The notes under the pieces: generated by a model
What the model saw: only the letters and a program-made list of their open reading frames with translations
The model's database searches: none
What the model was told of the DNA's origin: nothing
Assembly: GCA_024220525.1 (NCBI GenBank)
Contig: JAMYWO010000167.1
Location: 27,613-91,612 of the forward strand
Length of the DNA stretch: 64,000 nucleotides
Source of the DNA: Cochliopodium minus
Lineage: Eukaryota > Discosea > Himatismenida > Cochliopodiidae
Direction of reading: 5' to 3'
Translations under genes and position numbers: made by a program
Shown here: positions 31,598 to 41,600 of the stretch, piece by piece
Position numbering within the stretch: the first letter of the stretch is position 1
Layout of the letters: each line of letters starts with the position of its first letter

Positions 31598-32696
31598 TCA
31601 AATCAAACACAACCCTCCCTTTTTCTTTTGTCTCACATCCCCCAAATCAACAGTGAGATCCTTTTGTTTAGGTTTTTCGCCAGAATTTAAAATGCTGGTG
31701 GCAATCGAAAGGAAAGCCTCATCGACATTAATTTTGTTTTTAGCGGAGACTTCAAGAAATTTAGCATTGATTCCACTCGCATATTCTTGGGCCTCACTCT
31801 TTTCAATTACCCTGTAATCTAATTCACATTTATTTCCCAAAATCATCACTTGAAGATTATCGTTTTTCCCAGAATATTTATCGATTTCACTTTTCCATAA
31901 TGTCAATTTTTCAAAACTTTCTCTATTTGTCACATCATACACCAAAATTATCCCTGAAAATTTAAGAAAAAATAATTAATATTGCCTATCTCTCTCGAGA
32001 TATATAAGTTAAATTTCAATTTTTTAGAAAATATATCAAATTTTTGATTTTATACCAGATGCACCACGATAGTATGAAGCAGTTATAGTTTGGAATCTCT
32101 ATAAATAGAGGATGAAATATTAAAGATATATTTTTAATTAGCCGAAAAAAAATTCATATAAACACTCTTTTTAAAGATTTTACTTCTTGCCCTGCTGTAT
32201 CCCAACACTATTAAGTATCCAAGAGGAAAATTTAATATATATTTGAACATTAAATTCATTATACCTCCATCTTTATCTTTTTCCCTTGTATATCTACAAT
32301 TTTTGTTTTGAAATCTACTCCAATCTAAATATATTTTGTTTCAAAAATAAAATAATAGAAAAATAAAAATATAATTTATATTTTCGTTGTAATGATTCAA
32401 ATTTTTACGGTCGATATGAAACTATCTATATTTATCAAATGGAAAATTAAATTATATCAACAAAATTTGATGTTTTATTCAAAAAATAGAAACCTGTGAA
32501 GGTATTATCTGTATATCTTAGTAGAAGACAACTCTTTCCAACTCCACTATCCTATCATCCATTATGAATTTCAATTATATGACGGAAATATTGTATTTTT
32601 ATTACCCCTTTTCAATTAAATATGAAAAAAAAAGTTTATAATAATATCTTCATTACCAATGATCAGTATTTTAATCAACTCATCATATACCTCCAT
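31598..32696 (-). CDS. Rab-family small GTPase with unusual G4 motif and C-terminus
   Basis: About seven exons from ATG 32696. Assembled motifs: ILIIGDSGVGKSCLLLRYTD (G1), FISTIGVDFK (switch I, with a 17-nt exon carrying DSFIST near 32407-32423), CWDTAGQERFQTITASYYRG (G3/switch II, typical of Rab1/8/10/13), VYDVTNRESFEKL, MILGNKCELD (G4) and FLEVSAKN (G5). Rab family features dominate. Two oddities are visible: G4 reads NKCE where almost all Rabs have NKxD, and the end is KKKGGLCLI, a single Cys two residues from the C-terminus rather than CC, CxC or CaaX. Membrane trafficking is the expected role. The gene is convergently arranged with the unknown gene downstream. Confidence 0.9.
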
Positions 32697-32933
32697 TTGA
32701 AATATCTTTATTTAAATTAAGATTCTCTATAAAAATAATATTCTCTTTAAAAATATTGAACAATTTTTTTTTTTTTTTAACCAATAAACTTGAATAGATC
32801 TTCTCAAGAAATTGGGCAAAAAGAGGAATAAACATCATTTTTTCATATGGAACTGAATAAGGTCTATAAACCTTTTATAATTTTTATGGAAGTATAAAAA
32901 ATAAAATAAAAATAGAACTTACATTGAATACAA

Positions 32934-34165
32934 ATGTTTATTTTTTCATGGATAAATAGCATATGTTCATATATATTCAAATCCTTTCCAAAATCCCTAA
33001 ATGATATTTTGCCGATTCAAATAATAACATTATTGAGCAAAAAACAGAGCTTATTGGACAACAATAATATTCAAACAATACATCATACTTCAAGCCTTTT
33101 CAGAAGGGAAAGCAGAGCAGATATTAGAAAAGAAAACAACAAAAGATATATCAACTATTATCTTATATTGGAAAAAATAACTGATAGCACAACATGCTCA
33201 ATAAGAACTGCAAAGAATATGAATGATGGGAAAATTTATGTAAAATTTTACACCTCACTTCTTTTTCTTCTATGAATTTAAGAAATTTTATAAAATCTTT
33301 TTTTTTTAGGTGATGAAAATATACAAGAGATCCTTCTTGAATAAGAAAAGGATGACCAAAAATGGGATCAAATCAATGTTGAAAAATGTTGAGAATGAAA
33401 TTAATATAATGCAAAAACTCGATCATCCAAATATACTCAAGATAATAGAGGTAATAGATGATCCAACCTGCGAGAAATTATATCTTGGTAATCATGTGAA
33501 ATATAAAATTTTATTTTTTATTAATTTACCTGAAAAAATCTTTCTAGTTCTCGAATATTCACAATTAGGATCTTTGATGTCTCATGATCTTCAACCAAAT
33601 CCAAAATTATCATGGAATAATGAAGATATAAAAAAATATTTCATTGATATTGCCCAAGGATTGAAACACAGTAAAATTCCTCCTCATCTCTTTAGAGGAA
33701 ATTTGATCGAAACTTAATTATTTCTTTCATATAGTTCATCAGAAGAAAATCTATCACAAAGATATAAAGCCAGAGAATTTATTGATGGTGAATGATAGAG
33801 TGAAAATTAGCGATTTTGGTATTTCCCAGGAGTTTAAGGATGAAGACGATATAATCAATGAGAGTTCAGGTACCCAAGCATTTCTCTCTGCAGAGTTGTG
33901 CCATTCTGATACTGTGGAAAATGCAAGGGGAAGAGATTGCGACATTTGGGCTCTTGGTGTTACTTTATATTGTATCACATTAAAGAAATTACCTTTCACC
34001 GGAAATAATCATTTTGAATTGTATCAAAATATTTGCAATCAAGAACCCCAATTTCCTTCTGATTTTGATGTTAATTTGAAAGATCTCATCTTGAGACTTT
34101 TAGCAAAGGATCCTCTCAAAAGAATTCAACTTGATGATGCTCTAAATCATCCTTGGTTAAAATGA
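32934..34165 (+). CDS. Protein kinase, CaMKK/SNF1-activating-kinase-like, with altered motifs
   Basis: Four exons. The N-terminal 75 residues are hydrophobic and basic without a known domain. Kinase motifs: YLILEKITDSTTCSIRTA takes the place of the Gly-rich loop, VMKIYKR (VAIK lysine), a helix-C Glu in NVENEINIMQKLDHPNIL, EVIDDP...LYLVLEYSQLGSL (hinge, a CaMKK-like phrase), IYHKDIKPENLLM (catalytic loop, HKD for HRD), KISDFGIS, SSGTQAFLSAEL (APE-like SAE), RDCDIWALGVTLYC, and KDPLKRIQLDDALNHPWL at the end. The catalytic Lys, Asp, DFG and Glu are present, so it may be active despite the loop lacking all three glycines. The domain ends right at the C-terminus, with no regulatory tail. Confidence 0.88.
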
Positions 34166-34390
34166 TTGTTGTATAAAATTCTTTTTACAGTATATTAATA
34201 AAGTTTTTGAAATTCATTTTTTTTATTTTTAAATTCACAAAGAGAATTTTTTTTTTTACTCTCTTTGATTATTTTTTTTTCTTTTTCATTAAGAATCAAG
34301 AACATCATTTTGAATTTGATCGATTTCAAAACATCAATAGGAATTCAAAATTATTTATTTTTTTGGATTTACAATTATTTATATAAAATA

Positions 34391-36658
34391 TCATACAAAA
34401 GGATTTTCTTCAAATTTGACAAACTTGTGGGCTAGTGTGAAAGAGTTTGAGCAAGATTCAAGTTGTTTCAAAGTTTGAGATAGATACCATTCACTGCAAG
34501 AATCTACAGGATCTTTGGAGCTTGATTGGTAACAGAAGAAGAAGATGGAATCAGTATCTTTGTTCCAATCTTCGTTGGAGTAACAAAGGTAATAAAAGAG
34601 ACTAGAATCTTCTTTGATTTGTCCAACACTATCTTCTTCAATATTAGAACCAGTATAACTGCAAGAATATTCTCCAAACTTGAAAGTCTTTTTTTTCTTA
34701 TAGTGTATTTGGAGCTGATCGAAGAAAGAGCAAGTATCAATGCCTATATCTTTGGATAAAACGTGATTGTGATCTTTGTTTCCAACAAAGATAAAGATAG
34801 ATCCACTCAAGAGTTTGAGATAATCAAAGTAAGATTGGAAATTGAGAGAATGTTCAACGTAACGAAGAGGATAGAAACCCTTTAGATCATTCAAACGACC
34901 AATGCAAAGGAAATCATCGACTTTTTGGATGAAAGAGATTTTATCACCAGATTTTGCATTGAGAAGGTTTTTTGGGACTTCCCCTTCAAAAGGGAAGTTA
35001 GAAAAAGGATACAAAACAGAAGCAGTGACGAAAATTTTGAGATCCAAAGTAGCGTTTTTATCATCATCCCTTGGGAGAACTTCAATAGGACCAAAAGTCT
35101 TGATAGGATTGTTATAACTTGCTTTCGAATTGAAGTTTAGCTTGTAAGTCCCTGGTTTCATACTGTTCTTGATGGGAAAATTGAGGGAGTGTTCCGTTTC
35201 CAAGGAACAGGTTTCTCTGTAGTCCAGATACTTGTCAGAATTAATGGGGCAGATAGAAATCCAGTCACTGTATGACATATCCACTGACAAAATTCTCCAA
35301 TCTATTTTGAGGAACTCTCCCAACTTTACGATTGTCTCACTACGAAAGTAATCTTTGTTTTCTACGACAAAAACGTTTGAAACAGAAGTCTCCACCCAAT
35401 TTGACCCGAAAGGCATGTATTTGACCACATAGTTTCCAGGTTGGCGAGGTTTTTTGAAGGATAACTCATTGGAAGTGTAGTATTTCCATTCGAGACAACC
35501 AGATTTGTTACTGGTTACAACTTGAGGAAAAATGCCAACTGAATCCCAAGTAGAGATGTTGGAGATATCGTTGAATGGAGTGACATTTGCAATCACTTGG
35601 TTGTTTTCCTCCCTAAGATCAATGGTGACAGATTTGCCAACACTGACAGGATCGCTCACAAAGAGATGCGATGTATTCTCTCCTCTGTAGAAACGAAATT
35701 CATAAAGACCTATCTCCTTTGGTGCATTTATTTTGTATTCTCCCTCTTTTTGTTTACATACTATTTTATGCAAGGGTTCAAGAGATGATTTCTGATCATT
35801 TGAGGATCCAAACATCATATGAAAGCCAATCATATCATTTTCTCCGGCATCTCCCAAATCATAAGAATATTTTACCGAGATTGGAGCACCAGCATTTGTG
35901 GAAGATGTAGAGGTTCTCATTTTGACAATCAATGTAGGTTCTATCGTTTCTTTTTCTATTTTGATCTGTTTTTTGATTTTGTTCTTTTTCTCTTCCAATT
36001 TGCGCTCCCTTTCTATCTTATCCTTTCTTATTTCCTCTTCTCTTCTTTTCTTTGCTTGCATCTCCCACATCTTTAAATTATTTTTTGCTTCCAAATTCAT
36101 TCTTTGCAAATCCATTTTTAATTGCTCATTTTGCGCATCTTTGATTAGATTTTCCATTTCTATCAAGATGCTCTGCTTTTTGAGATGATTCTCATTCTCC
36201 ATCTTTTTATCTTTTTCCATCTCCACCTTGATATTATCTTCAATCTCCATTTTCATTTTTTGGTTCTTTTCGATCATCTTGTTATTGAATTCCAAAAATG
36301 AACTATTCATACTTTCATTGAATTTCTCCAATTTCTCTTTGTCTATTTCTTCATTTTTCAATTTTTCTTTGTATTCTTGATTTATTTTATCAATTTGTCT
36401 CCTTTTCGCTATTTCATTCTTCTTTAATCTATCCTCCACTGAAATCGTCTTATTCAATAGTATTTTTTTAGTCTCTAACTCTCTATTTGTTTGTATCCCT
36501 TGCTTCATCAATTCATCATTATCACATGTTGTTTCGAGAGATTTAATTAAAACCCCTTTCAAAAAAAATATAAATAATAAGAATTTGTTATGAAATGTTA
36601 TGATCAAAAACATATATTTACCCATTTTATTCAAAGCTGAATTATTATTCATTTGCAT
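34391..36658 (-). CDS. Coiled-coil protein with three Ig-like (SKICH-type) domains and an SH3 domain
   Basis: Start ATG 36658. One intron near the 5' end (about 36619-36558) removes a hydrophobic stretch that would otherwise look like a membrane helix. Residues about 30-240 are a strong coiled coil of Lys/Glu/Met heptads. Three beta-sandwich units follow, with SKICH/CALCOCO-like phrases: SVKYSYDLG...DMIGFHM with GLYEFRFYRGEN; STWDSVGIFPQVV with GNYVVKYMPFGSN; and YSDWISICPI with GTYKLNFNSK. An SH3 domain comes next (SVLYPFSNFPFEGEVPKNLL, ISFIQKVDDFLCIGRLNDL, GFYPLRYVEH). The last 120 residues are unassigned. The layout suggests a cargo or receptor scaffold, as in autophagy-linked SKICH proteins, but this is inference. 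Confidence 0.7.
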   Translation of the reverse strand: MQMNNNSALNKMGKYMFLIITFHNKFLLFIFFLKGVLIKSLETTCDNDELMKQGIQTNRELETKKILLNKTISVEDRLKKNEIAKRRQIDKINQEYKEKLKNEEIDKEKLEKFNESMNSSFLEFNNKMIEKNQKMKMEIEDNIKVEMEKDKKMENENHLKKQSILIEMENLIKDAQNEQLKMDLQRMNLEAKNNLKMWEMQAKKRREEEIRKDKIERERKLEEKKNKIKKQIKIEKETIEPTLIVKMRTSTSSTNAGAPISVKYSYDLGDAGENDMIGFHMMFGSSNDQKSSLEPLHKIVCKQKEGEYKINAPKEIGLYEFRFYRGENTSHLFVSDPVSVGKSVTIDLREENNQVIANVTPFNDISNISTWDSVGIFPQVVTSNKSGCLEWKYYTSNELSFKKPRQPGNYVVKYMPFGSNWVETSVSNVFVVENKDYFRSETIVKLGEFLKIDWRILSVDMSYSDWISICPINSDKYLDYRETCSLETEHSLNFPIKNSMKPGTYKLNFNSKASYNNPIKTFGPIEVLPRDDDKNATLDLKIFVTASVLYPFSNFPFEGEVPKNLLNAKSGDKISFIQKVDDFLCIGRLNDLKGFYPLRYVEHSLNFQSYFDYLKLLSGSIFIFVGNKDHNHVLSKDIGIDTCSFFDQLQIHYKKKKTFKFGEYSCSYTGSNIEEDSVGQIKEDSSLFYYLCYSNEDWNKDTDSIFFFCYQSSSKDPVDSCSEWYLSQTLKQLESCSNSFTLAHKFVKFEENPFV

Positions 36659-37187
36659 TTTTTTTTTTATTTTGAGATTAATTTTAGGACAAGATGAATG
36701 AAAATGATTAAAGAGAATTTCACTATATTTTAAAGTATAGAGTTTTATATGTTTTCTCTTTAATTAGTTTTATGGTAAGGTTTTTTATATTTGCATTTTA
36801 TTGTAAAAATTGTTTGACATTGTTTGAAAGGATGGAATTTTAAAAAAAAAATAATGTTATTTTGAGTTTAACAGTATAGATTATTTATCTAATTTATAAC
36901 ACGTAATGTGTTATATGAAAATAATTTTTTTTTAACCTAAAAAATAAATAAAATTTCATAAAATTGAGAACAATAAAAAAATAAAAAAAACCAACACAAA
37001 AGACTTTTTAACTTTCCCCAAAAAATAAATAAAAAATTAAGGTAATAAAAAAAAATCTTCATTTTTCCTTAATCTTTTTTCTTTTTTTTTCTTCAAATAT
37101 TATTAAAAAATAATAATATTCAAATAAAACTCATAAAAAAAAAAAAAATTTCTCACTTCCAGAATTCAAAAAAAAAATATAATTAGA
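36659..37187. other. Long intergenic region upstream of the bZIP gene
   Basis: About 530 bases of very AT-rich sequence between divergent genes. It contains poly-A/T runs and one inverted repeat with an ACGT core (36896-36914). No exon or RNA gene is seen. Confidence 0.5.
36896..36914. promoter_or_regulatory. Inverted repeat with ACGT core, about 270 nt upstream of bZIP ATG
   Basis: ATAACAC-GTAAT-GTGTTAT is a 7-bp inverted repeat with a 5-nt centre and includes the bZIP core ACGT. It might be a binding site for a bZIP dimer, perhaps autoregulatory. Evidence is positional only. Confidence 0.3.
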
Positions 37188-38483
37188 ATGCAGACAATAT
37201 TTGAAGAAGATGGAGAAGAATTCTTCTTTATGAATCAAAATAATCTTGGTTCATCAATTTCAGATTTATTTTTCTCTGATAACATAATGAATAGCGAAGA
37301 ACTTACTGGATCTCCAAGTGATTCCCAATCACCTCCAAGCTATATGACCATCCCTACAATTCAACCAAACTTGGTATTCAAGCAAGAGAATAATTCACCA
37401 ATACAAGGATTTGAACCAGAAAATAACAAAAGAAAAAGAACCAAAGCAGAGAAAGAAAATAAAGAAAAAGGAAAATCTGTGCCAAAGAAAATCAGAAAAA
37501 AACATCCTGAAATGCAAACCTCTGTTACCCTTTCTAGAGAAAAACTTTTGACCACATCCACTGAAGATTTTAACAAATGGGTGGATGAAATGAAATCTCA
37601 ACGAGCTCTTACACAAGAAGAAGTTAGTGATATTCGTCGCCAAAAGAGATTGATTAGAAACAGAGAATCTGCACAAGCATCAAGAGATAGGAAGAAGAAT
37701 GAATTCATCTTACTCGAAAAACAAATCAAACAATTAAAGGAAGAGAACCAAATGGCAATGAAAGAAATAACAGAAATGAGATACAAAATTAATAATCTTG
37801 AGACTGAAAATTTGTACATGAAAACTACCATCCAACATAATCCTGTCTTGAATGAAATCTATACTGGAATAGATAACATTCCCACCAAAAATCATACCAC
37901 TACTTCTAATTCTTCTTATATAAATTCAAAAACTGTCAAAAATGCAGGAGTATGTCTCTTCTTACTCATCTTCTCATTTGGACTCTTCTTCAATGTTCAA
38001 AACACTATGAATCAAACCCAACCAAAAGTATACAATCCTAAACTCATCCCTTCTGCCAATCTACTCCCAATTACTGGTACATCTTCATCTCCTAATAACC
38101 TCAGAACTTTGGGTTCCAATGCTCGTAGACTCTTGACACACATCAACAACATGGATTCTTTTAAACCGCCTCAAACCTTGTCTGTTATGCAACCTGTCGA
38201 ACAAGTTTCCCCTGTTTTTGTCAAATCTGAACCTACTATCACTAATGAAACCATGATCGAACAAAAAAAGAATGAAGAAATTTCTTTGCAACCAAATATC
38301 CATCTCTATTGTATGAATGCAAAAGAATATTTGATCAATCCAACCAAAGATGCCAACGATCTCACTATTAGTTTGAATATTCCAAAACATATCCTTTCCA
38401 AAAATAGTCCTATCCACAATCACATTAATTCAAATGATGATATCGTAGAGGTTTTGTGCAAAATTGTTCCTCATAAAATTTGA
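37188..38483 (+). CDS. Membrane-anchored bZIP transcription factor (ATF6/bZIP28-like)
   Basis: A single exon, 431 residues. The N-terminus is acidic and Ser-rich, as in an activation domain, followed by basic clusters (KRKRTKAEKE, KKIRKK) fit for nuclear import. The bZIP lies at about residues 150-215: basic region NRESAQASRDRKK, then Leu/Ile heptads. A single hydrophobic segment spans about 253-270 (VCLFLLIFSFGLFF), so the N-terminal factor would be cytosolic and the 160-residue C-terminus lumenal. In the lumenal part, residues 313-316 read RRLL, a site-1-protease-like sequence about 43 residues after the membrane. A conserved-looking block (IHLYCMNAKEYLI) follows. This architecture is that of ER-stress sensors cleaved in the Golgi; the role here is inference from the layout. 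Confidence 0.85.
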   Translation: MQTIFEEDGEEFFFMNQNNLGSSISDLFFSDNIMNSEELTGSPSDSQSPPSYMTIPTIQPNLVFKQENNSPIQGFEPENNKRKRTKAEKENKEKGKSVPKKIRKKHPEMQTSVTLSREKLLTTSTEDFNKWVDEMKSQRALTQEEVSDIRRQKRLIRNRESAQASRDRKKNEFILLEKQIKQLKEENQMAMKEITEMRYKINNLETENLYMKTTIQHNPVLNEIYTGIDNIPTKNHTTTSNSSYINSKTVKNAGVCLFLLIFSFGLFFNVQNTMNQTQPKVYNPKLIPSANLLPITGTSSSPNNLRTLGSNARRLLTHINNMDSFKPPQTLSVMQPVEQVSPVFVKSEPTITNETMIEQKKNEEISLQPNIHLYCMNAKEYLINPTKDANDLTISLNIPKHILSKNSPIHNHINSNDDIVEVLCKIVPHKI

Positions 38484-38616
38484 TTTCAAAATTTGTTCAT
38501 AAAGGGCCATGTTGTCCTTTTGTACAAAGAAAAATTTAAAATAAATTATTTTTGATAAATGAAATAATCATTTTTGTATTTTTGGAAAGAGAAATAAAAA
38601 AAAATTGTCAAGGGAG

Positions 38617-41600
38617 ATGAATGAAATCTCATCCACAATCCTTAATTATGAGACTTCAATCAAAAAAGAAAAACTAACGACAAAAAGAAAGGTTATTATA
38701 ATTAAATTCTTTTTCCCAATATTTCCTCAAATTTTTTTGAAATAGGAATGTTTTGATAGTTTTTTCAATTATATTCAAGTACAATCAACACAAATACAAT
38801 TGAATAAGAATACAAAAGATATTGAGAATGATGATGAAAATTTGGTTGATTGGAACAAAATTATAGACATATCAATTTATTTTGTTTCAAAACAGATGGA
38901 ATCATTCAAACCAACAACAAAACTCACTTCAAATAAATCAAATGCTTTTTCAATTATCAAAAATATTGTGATAATAGCAGATTCAACAGGATATTTGCTC
39001 CATAAATCTATTGAGAAAATATTTCATCATATACACACTACACTGTTGAGGTATACCAAATATTATGAATCATGGGCAAAAGATCTTTTTGTTGAATACA
39101 GTTTACTTTTGGAGATTTTGGCAAAAGGATATTCCACATTTATCATCAAATACTTTTTGAGTGAATTTTTTTTTCTTTCTCTCCAAAAATCAAAAAAGAA
39201 TTATTAATTTTTTTGAAAGATTTTTTAGAATTATTTGCACATTTACTGAAAGAAGAAAATGTACAAAACAAAAAACCATTAGCAAAAACTTTTCTGTCAT
39301 TGGTGACTTATTTTCCATTCGATATGGATGACTATTTTGTGTCTGTTAACATAAAAGATTTTTGGGGGAACATTTTTTCTCCTGGAGTGTTCAACGCACA
39401 TCAAACGCTAATTCTGGAAGCTATGATCACTTTTGCGAGAAAATGCACTATCAACTCAAAGTCGAAAGTGCTTGCACTGTTTGATGGTCTTCATGAAAAT
39501 TTCATACACGAACTCAAAAGAACAAAAGATAAACAGTTAAAAGTAACTTCAATCATAAATTTATATTTTCTAAATTTTTTTTTCTGCTCCATTTTTACAG
39601 ACATTGTTGATTTCTTTTTTTCGATTGTACGTCTTGATTTCCAAAACAGAGAACAACGCACTTAATATTGCAAACAGTTTGTATTTGTCTTTATTTTCTG
39701 AGCTCGATTCCTCTGTCTCCTCTCTCAAAACCAAATCACATAGACAAAAATCTGAAAACATTTTTACATTCGAGTCCAAAAATTTTGACATATTCTCACT
39801 CCAAACAGACCTCTTCACCATAGTAAAACTATTTTTTCTTAACATGATTTATTTCAAATTAAAGGATTTATATTTATAATTTATTTTTAAATTTTTATTT
39901 ATAAACAGATTGAAAAAAATGGATCAGTTCTAAAAGAAATCAAAGAGGAAGAGGAAGAACAAGATTCTAACAAAATAAGAAAGTTGGACAAAAACGTGTG
40001 GGAGAATTTGATAGAATCAAAGAGGGAAGACACAACAAGATACTTGCTCCTCTACTTCCTCACCCTCAAAAACGACTTTAATGTCCCACTTAATGTGTAC
40101 CCTCAGTTATTAAATAAAATGCAAAAAGTTTTGAGAGAAAATATTCAAAACAATGATTATAATTTGACGATTGTTGTGCTGAGATGCTTAAAAAATTTGA
40201 CTCTTCACCATTTTGGTTTGCTCAAAAAAGATACGAGCGCTAAAAACGAAGTTTTCCAAGAAATCGAGTCCAACTGGAACTTGATTTGGGATGCTTTCAT
40301 TCTCAAAATACCCAGCTGGGATTGTTCTGTTTATACTTTTGTGTTTGATGTGATGGAGTCCATGCTCGTTAACAAATTGTGTAACAATATTTCCCAGGAT
40401 AGTCTTTGGAAGTTATCTATTTTCACCATTGAGAACGAGTCTTCTTCTATTCGCCAAGTCACCCAGTTTTTGTACACTTTTCTGAGGCTCCATGATCTTT
40501 CTTATGAGAACGAGATTTTGTTGCGAGAAAACCTTGCTAATTGGTTGATCAAGTCAATCCAAGTTTGGAATCCCAACAAGACAGGAATCTATGAAAACTT
40601 TGTTCACGAGATAGATCCTCAATTGATTTTTTTCACTTTGCATGCTCTCATCTTCAATGGTTGGAGCAAAGACATCACCTCTCCACAAAAACTACCTGAG
40701 GAATTAAATTCTCCTCTCTTTCAATCTTCAAATGCAAATAAGAGTGAGGAGTTTAAAGATGATTATGAACAGCTCAATACCATTCTCAATATTTCTCCAC
40801 ATCAAATGCCTTCCATTTTGAAGATTCTTAAAATAGAGTTGTTCAAATCCTCTTTTAATTATGTCAAATCCACTTCCAGAAACTTCATTCCCATTTCTTT
40901 CAGGCCATATCTGGAAGAAAAATTGATCATTTTTTTGACTGAATTGAGTAACTCAATTTTGGATGAGGGTTCTTCTATTTTGGACAAAAAAAAGAAGACA
41001 GTTGGTCTTCATGGTCAACTTGGGTTTTTGTATCTTTCTCTTTTAAAGTCTGTTTCCTTGGCTGAAGTCATCTTGCATTTCTTGCAGTACCCAAAATCAA
41101 TGAACAACTTCAAAGTGATTAGCAAAAGTCTAATGAAGATCCTCCATCCAGTAATAATTTTAATCATTATTTTCAAATTCTTATCTTTAAATAGCATTTA
41201 AAATTCATTCTGGATAATCTCTCCAATTTTTGCTTGGAAGAATTTAATACAAAGAACAAACGTTGTAAAGTCATCCTTGGATTCTTCAATCGCCTGGTCG
41301 TCTTTTTCAGGTACAATCCCAAAATATTTGATACAGATACCTCCTATTTTGAAAATCTGATGGAGACTATGAAAGTCATTTCGAACATTCCTAAGCAACA
41401 AAATCTTGCCACTTCAATAGCTTTTGATTCTGAAATCGAGATTGTCAATCAAAACAATCAGAATATCAATCAGATTCTTTATCAAACTGTCCAAATCTTA
41501 TCCACTTTGGGATATTTCTATAGACCTGATGTTGTCAGCGAGATCGTTTTGGGTATTCTCAATCAGACTGATTCTCCCGAAATCCAAGTGTATATCTTTT

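Noticed and set aside
36558-36619. Membrane helix near the N-terminus of the coiled-coil/SH3 protein
   Set aside because: It lies in a GT-AG intron; splicing gives a continuous soluble N-terminus.
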